This document shows, piece after piece, positions 28,593-37,188 of a stretch of 64,000 bases of DNA. Position 1 is the stretch's first letter. Each line of letters begins with the position of its first letter. Source of the stretch: JANXQG01 sp963719885 (GTDB lineage: Bacteria; Planctomycetota; Planctomycetia; Pirellulales; Thermoguttaceae); NCBI GenBank assembly GCA_963719885.1, contig CAVRDP010000031.1, positions 124,001 through 188,000 on the forward strand. The letters are read 5' to 3'. A program made the position numbers and the translations under genes. Below the pieces are notes generated by a model that was not told where the DNA came from, ran no database searches, and saw only the letters and a list, made by a program, of their open reading frames with translations.

Positions 28593-29692
28593 TCAGCGCC
28601 CACCAGCGGCCTGCTTGATTGCGGCTTCGGCAGCGTTGGCGGCCTTTTCCGCCTCCGTGCCTGCGACGTCCGCCTCATCCGCCGCCTTCGTATGTGCCGC
28701 GCCCTTCGCAATGGCGTTGGCCCAGGCTCGGTCTGACGCCTCGGCGCACGCATCAGCCTTGGCGAAAAGCGGGTCTACGGCCTTCTTAGACTCCTTGCCC
28801 GTCTTCGTTCGCGCCGCGACCTGTTCTGCCGCCTGTTTTGCCGCCGCGGCCCAGGCGGCCTCGGCCGCGGACCAGGCCTCATCGACTGTGGCTGCCTTCG
28901 TCCAGGCCTCCTTGGCGGGCTCGGCGGTGGTATTGGCCGTCCGCGCGGCGAGCTTTGCGGCCCTCGTCAGTTTCACTCCGATGGCCGCCCACTTGGCGAC
29001 CGTCGGGTCCGCCGACTTGGCGTCGGCCGCCGCTTCCTTCTCGGCCTTCTCCCAGTCCGCCTCGGCTTCTGCCCAGTCCGCCTCCGCCTCGGTGTAAGCC
29101 GCGGCTTTCGCCTTGGCCGCCTTCACGGCCTTTGCCACGGCTTTGGCCGCTTTCGCCGCCGCCTTGGCCGCATTCGCCATCGGCTTCGCGTCGGCGTGCG
29201 CCGCGCACCGCTTCCAGTCGGCGACGTACCGAGCAGCGTCGTCCGTGTCGCGGTCGATGTGCAGGTTTTCGGCGTTTGCTTTTGCGTGTTCGGTGAAATT
29301 GAACGAGCCGGTTAGCACCGTTTCCTTGTCGACCACTATGACCTTGTTGTGGTCGATCCCGCGAGGGGGCGCGTAGGTCCTAGTGGGGATATCGGCGGCC
29401 TGCAGGAGATCGGCTACATCGTTTATGTCGGCCCGATGGCGACTATCGAGCAAGACCTGGACGTCGACGTGGCGCTTTTTTTCGCCCTGATAAGGGCCTC
29501 GGCGATCGGCTTCGAATCGAACCTGTAGGCTTGCACGAGCACTTCGCGCTTGGCGGCGTCGATCCGGTTCACGATCTCCTTGGTACAATCGTCATGGGGC
29601 GAAAAGAAAGACTCGATCCGCGGCGCTTGTCCGTGCGCGGCGCCGGCCAGGGCCGACAGGACAATCACAAGGCACGGGTACAGGGGACGCAT
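28593..29692 (-). CDS. phospholipase D-like nuclease with alanine-rich tail, frameshifted
   Basis: Secreted PLD-family (Nuc-type) protein. It begins MRPLYPCLVIVLSALAGAAHG, a signal peptide, with GGAGG before the ATG. The single HKD motif reads HNKVIVVDKETVLTGSFNFT, as in bacterial PLD endonucleases that dimerise to form the active site. The C-terminal ~200 residues are alanine, lysine and glutamate rich and likely a long helix or coiled coil. The frame breaks near 29480 (AKK / EKKRHVDVQVLLD). It lies 59 bases downstream of a trypsin-like protease carrying an Ada-like zinc domain. Confidence 0.78.
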
Positions 29693-29751
29693 GGGAAACC
29701 TCCAGTAAGTTGGTTGAACGAACATGGGCTACTGATGCCTTTCCAGCGGCC

Positions 29752-31065
29752 CTACGGATTACACTCCTTGCAAGGCGTCTTCCCCGCCCGGATCGCCTCG
29801 TCCCGCGTGGCGTAATGGACGAGGTTCTTTTCAGAAATCCTTGCCGCCGATTTGCAGCCCGCCTTGTGGAAAACCGGGGAATTCTTGGAAGCCACGTAGC
29901 CCCCCGGCACGACAGGAATGACTGGCTGCGTCATCCCGGGCTTCGGCGTTTGCGGTGCTTTGCCGGCAACAGCCGCCACCTTGACGGTCTCGGTCAGGTT
30001 GTTCGAGCGGACGCGTTTTCCGTCGCCATAAGTGGAAACCGCCTGGTGCAACAACGAGACCTCGCTGATTCCCTTCTTCAGCGGAATGCTGCCGGTGGCC
30101 TTGCCGTTCTCAATCGTCAGCTTCAACTTGTAGCACCCGTCCAGTGCGTCCAACCGATCGGCCGGCTTGGGCTTGTCGGCGACCGATTTAGCCGCCAGAT
30201 AATCGAACTCGGCCGACTTGATTTGGCTGAGCGGGTCGATCAGCGCCGCACTTACGCGAATGCTCACGCGGCCGTCGTTGTCGCGGACCGTTGCGAACTC
30301 GACCTTGTCCAGGCGGCCCTGCAGCAGCCGGGAAACCGCGCGCGAAGGGATGGCCAGGCTGATGTTCTCGCTGTCCCCGATCCGGGCCACCGCCACGCCC
30401 ACCAATCGGCCGTGGGCGTCGACCACCGGGCCGCCGCTGTTGCCGTGATTCAAGGCCGCGTCGATCTGCACCACCGCCACATTGCCGTCGTCGTCCGTCC
30501 GCAGGCTGGATACGGACCCCTTGCCCACGGTGATCGCCGGGCTGCGCTTGCTCGTGACCAGCTCGTCGCCCAGCGGAAAGCCGAAAGTATAGATGGGCAT
30601 GGTCTCCGCGAGTTTGGGCTCGTGGCGGTAATCGATCGGCTTGGGCATTTGCTTGACGTCGCTGGCCTTGACGATGGCCAGGTCTTTGTCCGGATCGACC
30701 GCCACCAGCTCGCCGCGGACCGATTGTTCTTCCCTGCCGCCGCTTTGGAAGACGACCTCGACCTCGACGTTCTTGTATTCGTGGACCACAATCCGCGGGG
30801 CCCGTGGCGAACCGCGGCGCGTGGCGCGCCGCCACTCGATGACGATTGGTTCGACGACGTGGCGATTGGTGACGATGTAGGCCGTCTTGCCCTCGCTCTC
30901 GACGACGAATCCGGAGCCGCTGCCGGCAATCTCCGGGGTCTTGAACTTGACGAACACCGTGGCTGCCTTGACCGCCGTCACCAAATTCGGCGAAAGGGAT
31001 TCTTCAGCCTGGGCTGCGACGGGCAGCCATGCCAGGCAAACGACCGCGAAAGATAGGCGTCGCAT
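29752..31065 (-). CDS. trypsin-like serine protease with C-terminal Ada-like metal-binding domain
   Basis: 437 residues with signal peptide (MRRLSFAVVCLAWLPVAAQA). The catalytic triad is visible: His in VTNRHVV, Asp in DPDKDLAIVK, Ser in GNSGGPVV, typical of DegP/trypsin-2-like proteases. There is no PDZ domain; instead a beta-rich middle is followed by an Ada-type zinc motif (FHKAGCKSAARI...TPCKECNP) more often seen on nucleases. It is followed by a PLD nuclease gene. A paralogue lacking the catalytic core lies at 62003. Confidence 0.86.
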   Translation of the reverse strand: MRRLSFAVVCLAWLPVAAQAEESLSPNLVTAVKAATVFVKFKTPEIAGSGSGFVVESEGKTAYIVTNRHVVEPIVIEWRRATRRGSPRAPRIVVHEYKNVEVEVVFQSGGREEQSVRGELVAVDPDKDLAIVKASDVKQMPKPIDYRHEPKLAETMPIYTFGFPLGDELVTSKRSPAITVGKGSVSSLRTDDDGNVAVVQIDAALNHGNSGGPVVDAHGRLVGVAVARIGDSENISLAIPSRAVSRLLQGRLDKVEFATVRDNDGRVSIRVSAALIDPLSQIKSAEFDYLAAKSVADKPKPADRLDALDGCYKLKLTIENGKATGSIPLKKGISEVSLLHQAVSTYGDGKRVRSNNLTETVKVAAVAGKAPQTPKPGMTQPVIPVVPGGYVASKNSPVFHKAGCKSAARISEKNLVHYATRDEAIRAGKTPCKECNP

Positions 31066-31370
31066 GGAATCATTCTCCTGCGAAGGGAAAGGTGGACGGA
31101 ACGATAACGACCTGGTGCGGGCAGAATCGCCTGCGGGCTCCCACTACTGTCTCGATTACGGACAGGACAGCCAATTTCTCTTCATAGGACCGATTATACT
31201 TGGGTTAGCTGGCGAATCAAGAAGGGCCAGCCGCCAGGAAAGCGCATGATCGAGGCGGCCGATGACCTGGCGATAACCGTGCGGCAGGAAAAGAAAGGCC
31301 GGATCATGGACACTTTTCAACTATTCCAGATTATTTCCCTGTGTCGTAACAGCCTGCTTTCGAAGAATAG
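31066..31370. other. intergenic region without recognised genes
   Basis: About 305 bases between the start of the serine protease and the end of the MazF-like toxin gene. Short reading frames here have no recognisable similarity. No strong hairpin or promoter was seen. Confidence 0.4.
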
Positions 31371-31700
31371 TTACAAAGCCGCCAGCGCCGCTTGGACACA
31401 GGCGCGAATACCGTTCCAGTCGCGCTCGGACAGCCGTCCGACAGCCATCGGATGTGCCGCTGGCGGGAGGGTAGCGAAGAAACTGCGAAATGTTGACGGC
31501 AGTCGCAGACCGGCCGCCGACGAGTCTTGAAGCGCGTAGTCTGTTGGCCCGGCGGGAACCGAGCGGCTGGTGATCAACCCCACAACCAGATCCGGTCGAG
31601 CAGCATGATAGATGGCCGATGAAAGAACGACCGCGGGTCGCCGCTTGATTCCCGTCACACCGGGAAAGTCAATGGTCACAACATCGCCCGCGTCAAACAA
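31371..31700 (-). CDS. MazF/PemK-family toxin
   Basis: About 110 residues with the PemK-like pattern: DAGDVVTIDFPGVTG, KRRPAVVLSS, DLVVGLITS and a C-terminal LPSTFRSFFATLP. MazF-type toxins are mRNA endonucleases. A TTG start at 31700 overlaps the end of the antitoxin gene by eight bases with GAGGAAGAGG just upstream. Longer frames to 31787 would lie inside the antitoxin gene. Confidence 0.8.
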   Translation of the reverse strand: MFDAGDVVTIDFPGVTGIKRRPAVVLSSAIYHAARPDLVVGLITSRSVPAGPTDYALQDSSAAGLRLPSTFRSFFATLPPAAHPMAVGRLSERDWNGIRACVQAALAAL

Positions 31701-31914
31701 GGTCCTCTTCCTCCGGATAGACCTGACCGGCGTGTTGGAGCGAGAAGGCGGTGAGATCCTGCTGATCCTGATCGCTCCAGCTTTCACTTTGCTCCACGAC
31801 AGTCGCGCCGGAATGCGTCAACTCCTGGAGAATAATCGCTGCGAGACGGAGACGCTCCGACGAAGGCAGATCGCGGACATCGCGCGCGTAGATCTCTTGA
31901 GCGGTCAATGCCAT
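31693..31914 (-). CDS. antitoxin of a MazF-type pair
   Basis: 73 residues: MALTAQEIYARDVRDLPSSERL, a helical middle (LRLAAIILQEL), and a very acidic end (YPEEEDLV). It has the size, composition and position of a cognate antitoxin to the overlapping MazF-like gene. ATG 31914 is preferred over upstream starts. Confidence 0.7.
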   Translation of the reverse strand: MALTAQEIYARDVRDLPSSERLRLAAIILQELTHSGATVVEQSESWSDQDQQDLTAFSLQHAGQVYPEEEDLV

Positions 31915-32105
31915 CGGATTCTTGCCTCCTCGAAACGCTCGACAACCAAGCACGATCGTGAGCCCGGTCGGGAACCTCGGCTGAGCCTCATACCACAGTC
32001 TTCTTCAACAAATTGAACGTGCCCGCGTGGCCGTGAGACCATACGTACTATTCTACTGAAAGGTGGCGCGATGTCAAGCCGAAGGCCCAAACCCGGAGGA
32101 GTCTC

Positions 32106-33371
32106 TTACCTTCCGAACACGGCGGCCTTGCCGAGTTCCGCCTCGATTTCCAGCAAGCGGTTGTACTTGGCGATCCGCTCGCTGCGACAGGCCGAGCCGG
32201 TCTTGATCTGCCCGCCGCCCATGGCCACGGCGAAGTCGGCCAGGAAAGCGTCTTCCGTCTCGCCGGAGCGATGCGAGACCACATAGCCCCAGCCGGCCTT
32301 ACGACACATTTCGATGGCCTCGATGGTCTCCGTTACCGAGCCGATCTGGTTCAGCTTGATGAGCACGGCGTTGCTGGACTTCTCTCGGATGCCGCGGGCG
32401 ATGAACTTCGTGTTGGTCACGAAAATGTCGTCGCCGACGATCTGGATCTTGCCGCCCAAGACGGCCGTGTGCTCGCGGAACCCGTCCCAGTCGTTTTCCG
32501 CCAGGCCGTCCTCGATGGAGACAATCGGGAACTTCTCCACCCAAGTCTTGTACAGCGCCGTCATCTGGGCGCTGGTCTTCTTGCCTTGGCCCGACTTGGC
32601 CAGGTTGTAGGCCCCGTCCTCATAGAAGGAACTGGCTGCCGGGTCCAAGGCGATGGCAATGTCCTTGCCGGGAACGTAGCCTGCCGCCTTGATGGCCTCG
32701 ATAATGACCTCGCAGGCTTCCTCGTTGCTCTTGAGGTTGGGAGCAAAACCGCCCTCGTCGCCGACGCTGGTGGCGTAGCTCCGTTTGTGGAGGATGCCCT
32801 TCAGGGAGTGGAAGGTTTCGGCCCCGTAACGCAGGGTCTCGGCGAAGTTCGGCGCGCCGATGGGCATGACCATGAACTCTTGAAAATCCACGCTGTTGTC
32901 GGCATGCTTGCCGCCGTTGAGAATGTTCATCATCGGCACCGGCAGCCGCACGGCCCCGGTGCCGCCCAGGTAGGTGTAGAGCGGGAGTTCGGCGGCCGTC
33001 GCCGCCGCTCGGGCGATAGCCATCGACACGCCCAGGATCGCGTTGGCCCCCAACTTGCTCTTCGTGGGCGTACCGTCCAGGTCGATCATCAGGCGGTCGA
33101 TCTCCGCCTGGCGTGCCGGGTCCAGGCCGACCAGTTTCGGGGCGATGGTCCCGTTGACGTTGGCCACGGCCTTGAGCACTCCCTTGCCGCCGTAGCGTTT
33201 CTTGTCGCCATCGCGGAGCTCCAGGGCCTCGTTCTCGCCCGTCGAAGCCCCGGACGGTACCGAGGCCGAGACGGCGACACCGTTGTCCAAGGTAACATGC
33301 ACCCGCACGGTGGGGTTGCCCCGAGAATCGAGGATCTCCAAGGCATGAACGGTAGTTATCTTTCTTCCCAT
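32106..33371 (-). CDS. eno: enolase
   Basis: 421-residue 2-phosphoglycerate dehydratase of glycolysis. Landmarks are ALEILDSRGNPTV, SGASTGENEALELRD, the metal and catalytic strands SIEDGLAENDWDGF, VGDDIFVTN, LIKLNQIGS, SHRSGETED and GQIKTGSACRSERIAKYN. ATG 33371 with AAAGGA ten bases upstream. Enolase is inhibited by fluoride plus phosphate, and a fluoride riboswitch with terminator precedes this gene, so extra enolase would be made under fluoride stress. Confidence 0.97.
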   Translation of the reverse strand: MGRKITTVHALEILDSRGNPTVRVHVTLDNGVAVSASVPSGASTGENEALELRDGDKKRYGGKGVLKAVANVNGTIAPKLVGLDPARQAEIDRLMIDLDGTPTKSKLGANAILGVSMAIARAAATAAELPLYTYLGGTGAVRLPVPMMNILNGGKHADNSVDFQEFMVMPIGAPNFAETLRYGAETFHSLKGILHKRSYATSVGDEGGFAPNLKSNEEACEVIIEAIKAAGYVPGKDIAIALDPAASSFYEDGAYNLAKSGQGKKTSAQMTALYKTWVEKFPIVSIEDGLAENDWDGFREHTAVLGGKIQIVGDDIFVTNTKFIARGIREKSSNAVLIKLNQIGSVTETIEAIEMCRKAGWGYVVSHRSGETEDAFLADFAVAMGGGQIKTGSACRSERIAKYNRLLEIEAELGKAAVFGR

Positions 33372-33422
33372 GATCGCGGTTCCTTTCTGGTTACAGGCGT
33401 CACGCGCCTTGCTGGGTCTATG

Positions 33423-33457
33423 AAAAAAGCTCCCGAACGACTTGCCGAGGGGAGCTT
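33423..33457 (-). terminator. riboswitch C terminator upstream of eno
   Basis: Minus-strand AAGCTCCC pairs with GGGAGCTT and is followed by a T run (33423-33428 on the plus strand read as A). It lies between the fluoride aptamer and the eno start. Confidence 0.85.
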
Positions 33458-33500
33458 GGAGAATCTTGCCGATTCCTCCCACCAGGCAGTCAGCCGGTCT

Positions 33501-33560
33501 GGCAGGAGTCATCAGCCGCGGCCGGCATGACCGTAGCGGTTTCGGGGGACTCCATCCCCT
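33501..33560 (-). promoter_or_regulatory. fluoride riboswitch (crcB motif) C
   Basis: On the minus strand it begins AGGGGATGGAGTCCCCC and ends GGCTGATGACTCCTGCC, the two conserved parts of the fluoride aptamer around a variable stem that opens AAACCGCT. An intrinsic terminator and the enolase gene follow. Enolase is a known target gene of this riboswitch class. Confidence 0.9.
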
Positions 33561-33570
33561 TCACCGCATA

Positions 33571-33599
33571 AGTTTATCCGCGCGCCGTTCGGCCCGCAA
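33571..33599 (-). promoter_or_regulatory. candidate promoter for eno
   Basis: Minus-strand TTGCGG (33594-33599), a 17-base spacer and TAAACT (33571-33576), placing the start of transcription just upstream of the aptamer. Confidence 0.5.
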
Positions 33600-33648
33600 G
33601 GGAGCTGGAGGGGAGCGAAGTCCTTCGTTTCCCTGCGGATTCTTCCGT

Positions 33649-36600
33649 CTATTGCGGAAACACCTTGTCTCGTGCGCGACGGATCTTAAGGTTCGATACT
33701 TGTCGGCTCCTCTGGTTGTGCCCCGTCAACATGCGTGCCCGGGGCCGCCAACGCGGCCGTACTCCCGGGGCGCTCTCTTCGGCGAACCATTGAATGACGA
33801 AGTAGAACACGGGCGTGAGGAAGATGCCGAAGAACGTCACGCCGAGCATGCCGCTGAATACGGCAACACCCAGTGCCTTGCGCATCTCCGCGCCGGCGCC
33901 CTGGGCGACGACCAGCGGCACGACACCGAGAATGAAAGCGAACGACGTCATCAAGATCGGCCGCAGCCTCAAGCGGCAGGCCTCCAGCGTAGCATCTCGC
34001 CGCGGCACGCCCGTTTCCTGCTGCTGCTTGGCGAACTCGACGATGAGAATCGCATTCTTGCTGGCCAGGCCTACCAGGACCACGAAACCGATCTGCGTGA
34101 AAATGTTGATTTCCATGCCGGCCGCCTGCAACCCCACGACCGAGCAGAACAAACACATCGGCACGACAAGAATCACGGCCAGCGGCAGCCGCCAGCTCTC
34201 GTACTGGGCCGCCAGCACCAGGAAGACGAAGACCACCGCCAGAAAGAAGAACCACATCGCCGAGTTTCCGGCCTGGAGCTGCAGGAACGCCAGGTCGGTC
34301 CATTCCGTCGCCATCGATCGCGGCAGTTCTTCGTCGGCGATGTCCTGCATCAACGACACTGCCTGGCCGGAACTCGTGCCCGGCGCGGCGTCGGCGTTGA
34401 TGGCCGCCGCCGAGTACATGTTGTAGCGCATGATCATCACGGGACCGGCCGTGTCGCGGACGTCCAAGAGCGTGCCCAAGCGGACCATCGATCCCTGGCT
34501 GTTGCGGACCTGGAGTTGCCGAATGGCCGCGACGTCGTAGCGGAATTTCGCATCGGCCTGGATGTTCACTTGCCAGGTCCTGCCGTACTCGTTGAAATTG
34601 TTCACGTAGTAGGAACCCAAGTAGACCTGCAGCGTGTTGAAGATGTCGCTGACCTGCACGCCGTGGAACATGCACTTGGTGCGGTCGATTTCCAGCCACA
34701 GCCACGGCGTGTTGGCCCCGGAACTGTTGAAGAGGTCCGTCAGTCCCTCGGTCTTGTTGCCGCAGGCGACGATCTTCTCGCTGAACCGCTGCAACTGATC
34801 GAGGCCCAGGTTGCCGCGGTCTTCGACAATCATCTTGTAGCCGCCGGTCGTTCCCAAGCCGTCGATCGGCGGTGCGCCGAAAACGGAGACGTCCGCCATC
34901 CGCACTTCCTCGTGGCAACGCTCTTGCAAGGACTTGGCAATCGCGTCGGCGCTCAACTTCGGGTCATGCCGCTCCTCGAAGGGCTTCAAGAGGATGTACA
35001 TCGAGCCCAGGTTGGGCGCGTTGGCGCTTAAGATCAACGACTGGCCGGAGAGGCCCACCGTGTGCTCCACGCCCGGCATGTCGTGGGCCAACTTTTCAAT
35101 TCTTTCCATTGCGCGTTCCGTCCGCTCCACCGAGGCGGAATCCGGCAACTGCACGTTCAACAGGAGATAGCCCTTGTCCTGTTGCGGAATGAAGCCCGTG
35201 GGCGTGCGCTGGAACTGCCAGCCCGTCAAGACCAGCAATCCCGCGTAGATCACCAGGACCATGGTGCTCAGTCGCAGCGTGCGGCCGACGCCCCGCCCAT
35301 AGAGTGCCGTCATCCAGTCGAACCAGCGGTTGAAACCGCCGAACAAGAAGGCCAGCGCGGCGTTGACGGGCCGGATGATGACCGAGCCCAAGAGCCCGCC
35401 CAGCAGCATGCCGGGGAGGAAGTTCACGGAGCTTGCAATGGCCCAGATCTGCCAACTCGGCAACGTGTTGCCGCCCCCGCCCAAGACTTTGTTCAGGTCG
35501 AATTTGCCTCCCAGGACGTGCGGTGCCGCGTAATACGTGGCGATCCCGCCCAGCAGGCCGAAAATCCACCAGGGCAGGGCCTCGCGGCGGTGCCCGCCGA
35601 CCTCGCCCTCTTCGCTCCTGAAGATCACGACGGCACGGGAGGGGGTCATGGTCAGGGCATTCACGGCTGAGATGATGGTCGAGACCGAGATCGTCACCGC
35701 GAACTGGCGGAAGAACTGCCCGCTCACGCCGCCCAGAAAACAGCAGGGGATGAACACCGAGCTGAGCACCAGGGTGATGGCCAGGACCGGACCGGTGATT
35801 TCGTCCATGGCTTTCAAGGTCGCCGTGCGGGCATCCAATCCGGTGGCGATCTGCCGCTCGATGTTTTCCAGCACGACGATGGCATCGTCCACGACGATGC
35901 CGATTGCCAGCACCAGCCCGAACAAGGTCAGGTTATTGAGCGTGAAACCCATCGCCGCCATGATCGCGAAGGTGCCGATCAAGGAGACGGGCACGTCGAT
36001 CATGGGCAGGATCATGGCCTTCCAGTCCTGGAGGAAGACGAGGACCACGATCGCCACCAGGAGCACGGCATTGCGCAAGGTATAGAAGACCTCGTTCACC
36101 GACTCGCGGATGAAGGGCGTGGTGTCATACACGATTTCATAGTCCACGAAGCCCTCCGGAAAACGGGTCTTCAGCTCCTTCATCTTGGCATACACGCCGG
36201 CCGCCGTATCCAGGGCGTTGGCGCCGGGAAGCTGGTAGATCGAGAGCGCGACGGAGGGCTTGCCGTCCAAGGTGCAGGATTGGTCGTATTGTTGCGATCC
36301 CTGTTCGACGCGGGCCACGTCGCGGAGCCGCACGATGCCCGTCACGGGCGACGACGACCCGCCCCCGCTGGTGGACCCACCCTGGCCTCCTTGACTGGAA
36401 GAAGCCCCCTGCGAACTGCTCAGATCGGACTTGAGGATGATGTTGGCGAACTGTTCGGGATCGGTGAGCCGCCCCAGCGTGTTGATGGTCAACTGGAACT
36501 GCTGGCCCTTGGGCACCGGCTGCTGGCCGATTTGTCCGGCGGCGATTTGCACGTTTTGCTGGCTGATGGCCGCGACCACGTCCGTGGCGCTGAGCCCCAG

Positions 36601-37188
36601 CGTAGCCATCTTGTCGGCGTCGAGCCAGACGCGGAGGCTGTAGTCGCGCTGGCCGAGGTAGGTGATGCCGGCGATGCCGGGCAACCGGCCCAGTTCATCC
36701 TTGACGTTGACCGTGGCATAGTTGCTCAGCCGCAGGTCGTCGTACTTGCCGTTGGGGGAAATCAGGTTCACGATCATCAACGTGTTGGGCGACATCTTCT
36801 TGACGTTGATGCCCTCGTTTTGCACCAGGGCGGGAATAACCGGCAGGGCCAGGGCCACGCGGTTCTGCACCAGCACCTGGGCCATGTCCGAGTCCATGCC
36901 CAGCTTGAAGGTCACGGTCAGGTTGTAGGCCCCGTCGTTGGTGGAGCGCGACGACATGTAGGCCATGCCCTCGACGCCGCTGACCTGCTCCTCGATCGGC
37001 GCCGCCACGGTGTCCTGCACGGTGAAGGCGTTGGCGCCCGGATAGAGGGCCGTCACGAGCACGGTCGGCGGCGTGACCTCCGGGTACTGGGCCATGGGCA
37101 GCGTGCCCACGGCCACCAGCCCGGCGAGCACGAAGACCACGGATATGACTGTGGAGAAGATGGGACGATCGACAAAGAAGCGGATCAT
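33649..37188 (-). CDS. RND efflux permease, HAE1 family (second permease)
   Basis: About 1179 residues. The inner-membrane proton/drug antiporter pattern is clear: MIRFFVDRPIFSTVISV start, QNRVALALP, the periplasmic porter domains, and TM4 with GIVVDDAIVVLENIER carrying the relay aspartates. The start is ATG 37188, which overlaps the stop of the first permease (ATGA); the longer frame upstream is antisense-like noise. A serine/glycine linker lies before TGIVRLRDVARVEQG. An insert between TM6 and TM7 (starting ALPWWIFGLLGG) adds hydrophobic segments not found in AcrB. Two permeases in tandem recall MdtB/MdtC. Confidence 0.9.
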   Translation of the reverse strand: MIRFFVDRPIFSTVISVVFVLAGLVAVGTLPMAQYPEVTPPTVLVTALYPGANAFTVQDTVAAPIEEQVSGVEGMAYMSSRSTNDGAYNLTVTFKLGMDSDMAQVLVQNRVALALPVIPALVQNEGINVKKMSPNTLMIVNLISPNGKYDDLRLSNYATVNVKDELGRLPGIAGITYLGQRDYSLRVWLDADKMATLGLSATDVVAAISQQNVQIAAGQIGQQPVPKGQQFQLTINTLGRLTDPEQFANIILKSDLSSSQGASSSQGGQGGSTSGGGSSSPVTGIVRLRDVARVEQGSQQYDQSCTLDGKPSVALSIYQLPGANALDTAAGVYAKMKELKTRFPEGFVDYEIVYDTTPFIRESVNEVFYTLRNAVLLVAIVVLVFLQDWKAMILPMIDVPVSLIGTFAIMAAMGFTLNNLTLFGLVLAIGIVVDDAIVVLENIERQIATGLDARTATLKAMDEITGPVLAITLVLSSVFIPCCFLGGVSGQFFRQFAVTISVSTIISAVNALTMTPSRAVVIFRSEEGEVGGHRREALPWWIFGLLGGIATYYAAPHVLGGKFDLNKVLGGGGNTLPSWQIWAIASSVNFLPGMLLGGLLGSVIIRPVNAALAFLFGGFNRWFDWMTALYGRGVGRTLRLSTMVLVIYAGLLVLTGWQFQRTPTGFIPQQDKGYLLLNVQLPDSASVERTERAMERIEKLAHDMPGVEHTVGLSGQSLILSANAPNLGSMYILLKPFEERHDPKLSADAIAKSLQERCHEEVRMADVSVFGAPPIDGLGTTGGYKMIVEDRGNLGLDQLQRFSEKIVACGNKTEGLTDLFNSSGANTPWLWLEIDRTKCMFHGVQVSDIFNTLQVYLGSYYVNNFNEYGRTWQVNIQADAKFRYDVAAIRQLQVRNSQGSMVRLGTLLDVRDTAGPVMIMRYNMYSAAAINADAAPGTSSGQAVSLMQDIADEELPRSMATEWTDLAFLQLQAGNSAMWFFFLAVVFVFLVLAAQYESWRLPLAVILVVPMCLFCSVVGLQAAGMEINIFTQIGFVVLVGLASKNAILIVEFAKQQQETGVPRRDATLEACRLRLRPILMTSFAFILGVVPLVVAQGAGAEMRKALGVAVFSGMLGVTFFGIFLTPVFYFVIQWFAEESAPGVRPRWRPRARMLTGHNQRSRQVSNLKIRRARDKVFPQ

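Noticed and set aside
28585..29097. Alanine/serine-rich open frame on the plus strand.
   Set aside because: It is the complement of the Ala/Lys/Glu-rich tail of the PLD nuclease gene.
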